64,000 nt of DNA, from NCBI GenBank assembly GCA_964484765.1, contig CAZAGI010000016.1, positions 1-64,000 on the forward strand, in the 5' to 3' direction. Shown here in pieces: positions 62,536 to 64,000 of this stretch. The notes beneath the pieces are model-generated. The model was not told the origin of the DNA. It ran no database searches and saw only the letters and a program-made list of their open reading frames with translations. The stretch comes from DSVQ01 sp964484765 (GTDB lineage Bacteria > Planctomycetota > Planctomycetia > Planctomycetales > Planctomycetaceae). A program made the translations under genes and the position numbers. Every line of letters starts with the position of its first letter. Positions within the stretch are counted from its first letter, which is position 1.

Positions 62536-63882
62536 TCAGTCGGCGGTCTCATCAAGGAGGACAGCTTCGCGACGGTAGTACGCCGCAACCGGGTACAACA
62601 CCGGTGCTGCGGCCATCATCACGAGCGCCAGCCCGATGACGTTCCAGATGCCTTGCTCCATCGCCCGGCACGTCGCTCCGATCGCCGCCAGCGCCAGCGG
62701 CATCGCACACAATCCGCACGCGATGATCCAGCCCCCTGGCACACGGAACGGTCGCGGCAAGTTCGGCTCGCGGTACCGCAGCACAAGGAACGACAGCATT
62801 TCGAGGCTGATCGTCCCGGCATAAAACGTCACCGAAGCTTCCGCGAGCGTGTTGAAATCGTGCAGCGCGAGAATTACCGCGGAGTAGGCCACTCCGGAGA
62901 AGATCAACGAAACGGATGGCACGCCCTCGTGATTGATGCGCCGCAACGCGCGAGGAAAGTAGCCATCACAGCTCATGGCGAACGGGATGCGGCTGTACGT
63001 GAAGAGGAGCATCGAAAACAAACCGAGCGCCGAGACCATTCCCGCCGCGCTGGTCAGCGTCCCCAACCACGGCCCGGCAATCCGCGCAGCCATCGTGCTC
63101 CACGCGCCGACAGTCCATTCCCTGGCGGCATGCGGGACATGCAGCAGCACGGCGAGCGACGGCAACCCATAGACCAGCACCACCAGCAGCACCGTACAGA
63201 ACAGGCCGCGCGGATAATCCCGCCGCGGATGTTTCATTTCTCCGGCGAGCGTGGAACTCGAATCCCAGCCCTGGAAGTTCCACATCACCAACGGAATGGT
63301 GGCCCCCAGTGCTGCGGACAGCGACAACCCCGGTGCGAGAAACGGTGCCGCAGGATTGCGCGGGGACTCGCCGAAAATCGCCCGCCAGAGGCTGATCAGG
63401 ACCAATAACACGAATGGTGTCACCACCAGCAGTACGAAGGCTTTGGTGAAATTCGCGACGACTTTCGCGCCACAGAGGTTCAAACCAACAAACCCCCACA
63501 CGATCGATAGCATGATCGTCTTTCGGAGAACCACCGAACCGACTTCCGGTGCGAAAAAAGCCAGATAGTCGCAGAACATGGCGGGATAGATGCCGATGTC
63601 AACAATCGTAAACAGCCATGCCCACATACCGTGGCAGAATGCTCCGCCCTGGCCGAGCGTCCGTTTTGACCAGGCATAGTATCCGCCTTCATTCGGCAGC
63701 GCGGACCCAAGTTCCGCACACACCAGCGCGATCGGCGTGCTCCACAAGAGTGGCGTGAGAACGATCAACAACAGCGCCAACCCCGGCCCCGCGGCAAGCA
63801 CATTCTCGAACGCATACGGTCCCCCGCACACGCTGAAAAAAATGATGCTGATGATTGCGGAAAGCGAAAGCGTGCGCCGCAT
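62536..63882 (-). CDS. APC-superfamily amino acid permease
   Basis: A 448-residue membrane transporter with about 12 predicted helices. N-terminal signature 'SIIFFSVCGGPYAFENVLAAGPGLALLLI' and 'WSTPIALVCAELGSALPNEGGYYAWSKRTLG' match the amino-acid/polyamine-organocation family (YfnA/PotE-like). Substrate unknown. Convergent with pgi, with a 3-base gap between stops. Confidence 0.92.
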   Translation of the reverse strand: MRRTLSLSAIISIIFFSVCGGPYAFENVLAAGPGLALLLIVLTPLLWSTPIALVCAELGSALPNEGGYYAWSKRTLGQGGAFCHGMWAWLFTIVDIGIYPAMFCDYLAFFAPEVGSVVLRKTIMLSIVWGFVGLNLCGAKVVANFTKAFVLLVVTPFVLLVLISLWRAIFGESPRNPAAPFLAPGLSLSAALGATIPLVMWNFQGWDSSSTLAGEMKHPRRDYPRGLFCTVLLVVLVYGLPSLAVLLHVPHAAREWTVGAWSTMAARIAGPWLGTLTSAAGMVSALGLFSMLLFTYSRIPFAMSCDGYFPRALRRINHEGVPSVSLIFSGVAYSAVILALHDFNTLAEASVTFYAGTISLEMLSFLVLRYREPNLPRPFRVPGGWIIACGLCAMPLALAAIGATCRAMEQGIWNVIGLALVMMAAAPVLYPVAAYYRREAVLLDETAD

Positions 63883-63895
63883 GAAATCGTCTTAC

Positions 63896-63973
63896 ACCAG
63901 CCCGGAGCGCAAGCGACGGGTTCCACTGATTCCCATCATCAAAGTCACCCGTCGCTACCGCGATTAACCTGGG
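63896..63973. repeat. Inverted repeat, ACCAGCCCGGAGCG family (copy 3)
   Basis: Left arm 63896-63921 (ACCAGCCCGGAGCGCAAGCGACGGGT) differs by one base from 13180-13205; partial right arm at 63946-63973 (CACCCGTCGCTACCGCG...). Located upstream of the permease start, at the window edge. Confidence 0.8.
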
Positions 63974-64000
63974 AAGTGATCTTACTCCAAACCGAGTTCT

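Overview
This window is a GC-rich bacterial chromosome segment, almost certainly from a planctomycete (Planctomycetota). The diagnostic families are two DUF1501 Tat-exported proteins, a PSCyt1/DUF1549/DUF1553 cytochrome-type protein, a long-form and a divergent DUF1559 pseudopilin-like protein, a PVC-type membrane-bound dehydrogenase with C-terminal cytochrome c, an FG-GAP/VCBS secreted protein, and many small secreted proteins without recognisable relatives. Genes are mostly monocistronic or in short operons on both strands. No rRNA, tRNA, CRISPR, prophage or transposase gene was recognised. The content reads as ordinary core and lineage-specific chromosome rather than a genomic island.

Layout. 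0.1-6.1 kb: leucine-rich-repeat lipoprotein, then the DUF1549/DUF1553 - DUF1501 pair. 6.2-9.5 kb: double Cys-motif (TRASH/YHS-like) protein, Cys-rich secreted protein, small membrane protein, a 195-bp inverted-repeat element, dTDP-glucose 4,6-dehydratase and a 2Fe-2S ferredoxin. 9.8-16.5 kb: lipoprotein, Ser/Thr kinase with a degenerate receiver-like tail, NagA, amidase with a coupled Tat-signal protein, second DUF1501. 16.9-23.4 kb: PheT lacking the inserted tRNA-binding domain, sulfotransferase, small secreted proteins, VOC protein, pseudopilin, methyltransferase. 23.7-32.4 kb: large lipoprotein, sigma-54 response regulator, MlrC/M81 protein, secreted protein, GNAT, SlyX. 32.5-38.8 kb: lipoprotein, DUF1559, an ECF sigma/anti-sigma pair followed by a secreted protein, FHA protein. 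39.0-45.2 kb: a one-carbon cluster read on the minus strand (YrdC-phosphatase fusion, rpiB, gcvH, gcvPA, gcvPB, lipoate-protein ligase-like). 45.5-64.0 kb: inositol-phosphatase family protein, divergent DUF1559, FG-GAP protein, PaiB, M20 peptidase, DJ-1/PfpI, zinc-ribbon coiled coil, PVC dehydrogenase, glnS, a coupled pair of small genes, a HExxH peptidase-like protein, pgi and an APC permease.

How genes work together. The clearest pathway unit is glycine cleavage: gcvH, gcvPA and gcvPB lie together with a ligase that could lipoylate GcvH, but gcvT and lpd are not present here. The ECF sigma and anti-sigma genes overlap, a common arrangement for signal-responsive control, and the downstream secreted protein may be in the same transcription unit. 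The DUF1549/DUF1553 - DUF1501 pair is separated by 2 nt and is clearly one operon.

The most striking structure not explained by genes is intergenic: at least eleven different palindromic or inverted-repeat families, several present in two or three copies, sit between genes (and once provide a gene's stop codon). Other points worth a second look are the shortened PheT, the YrdC-LMW phosphatase fusion, the kinase with a pseudo-receiver tail, and GcvH starting at TTG.
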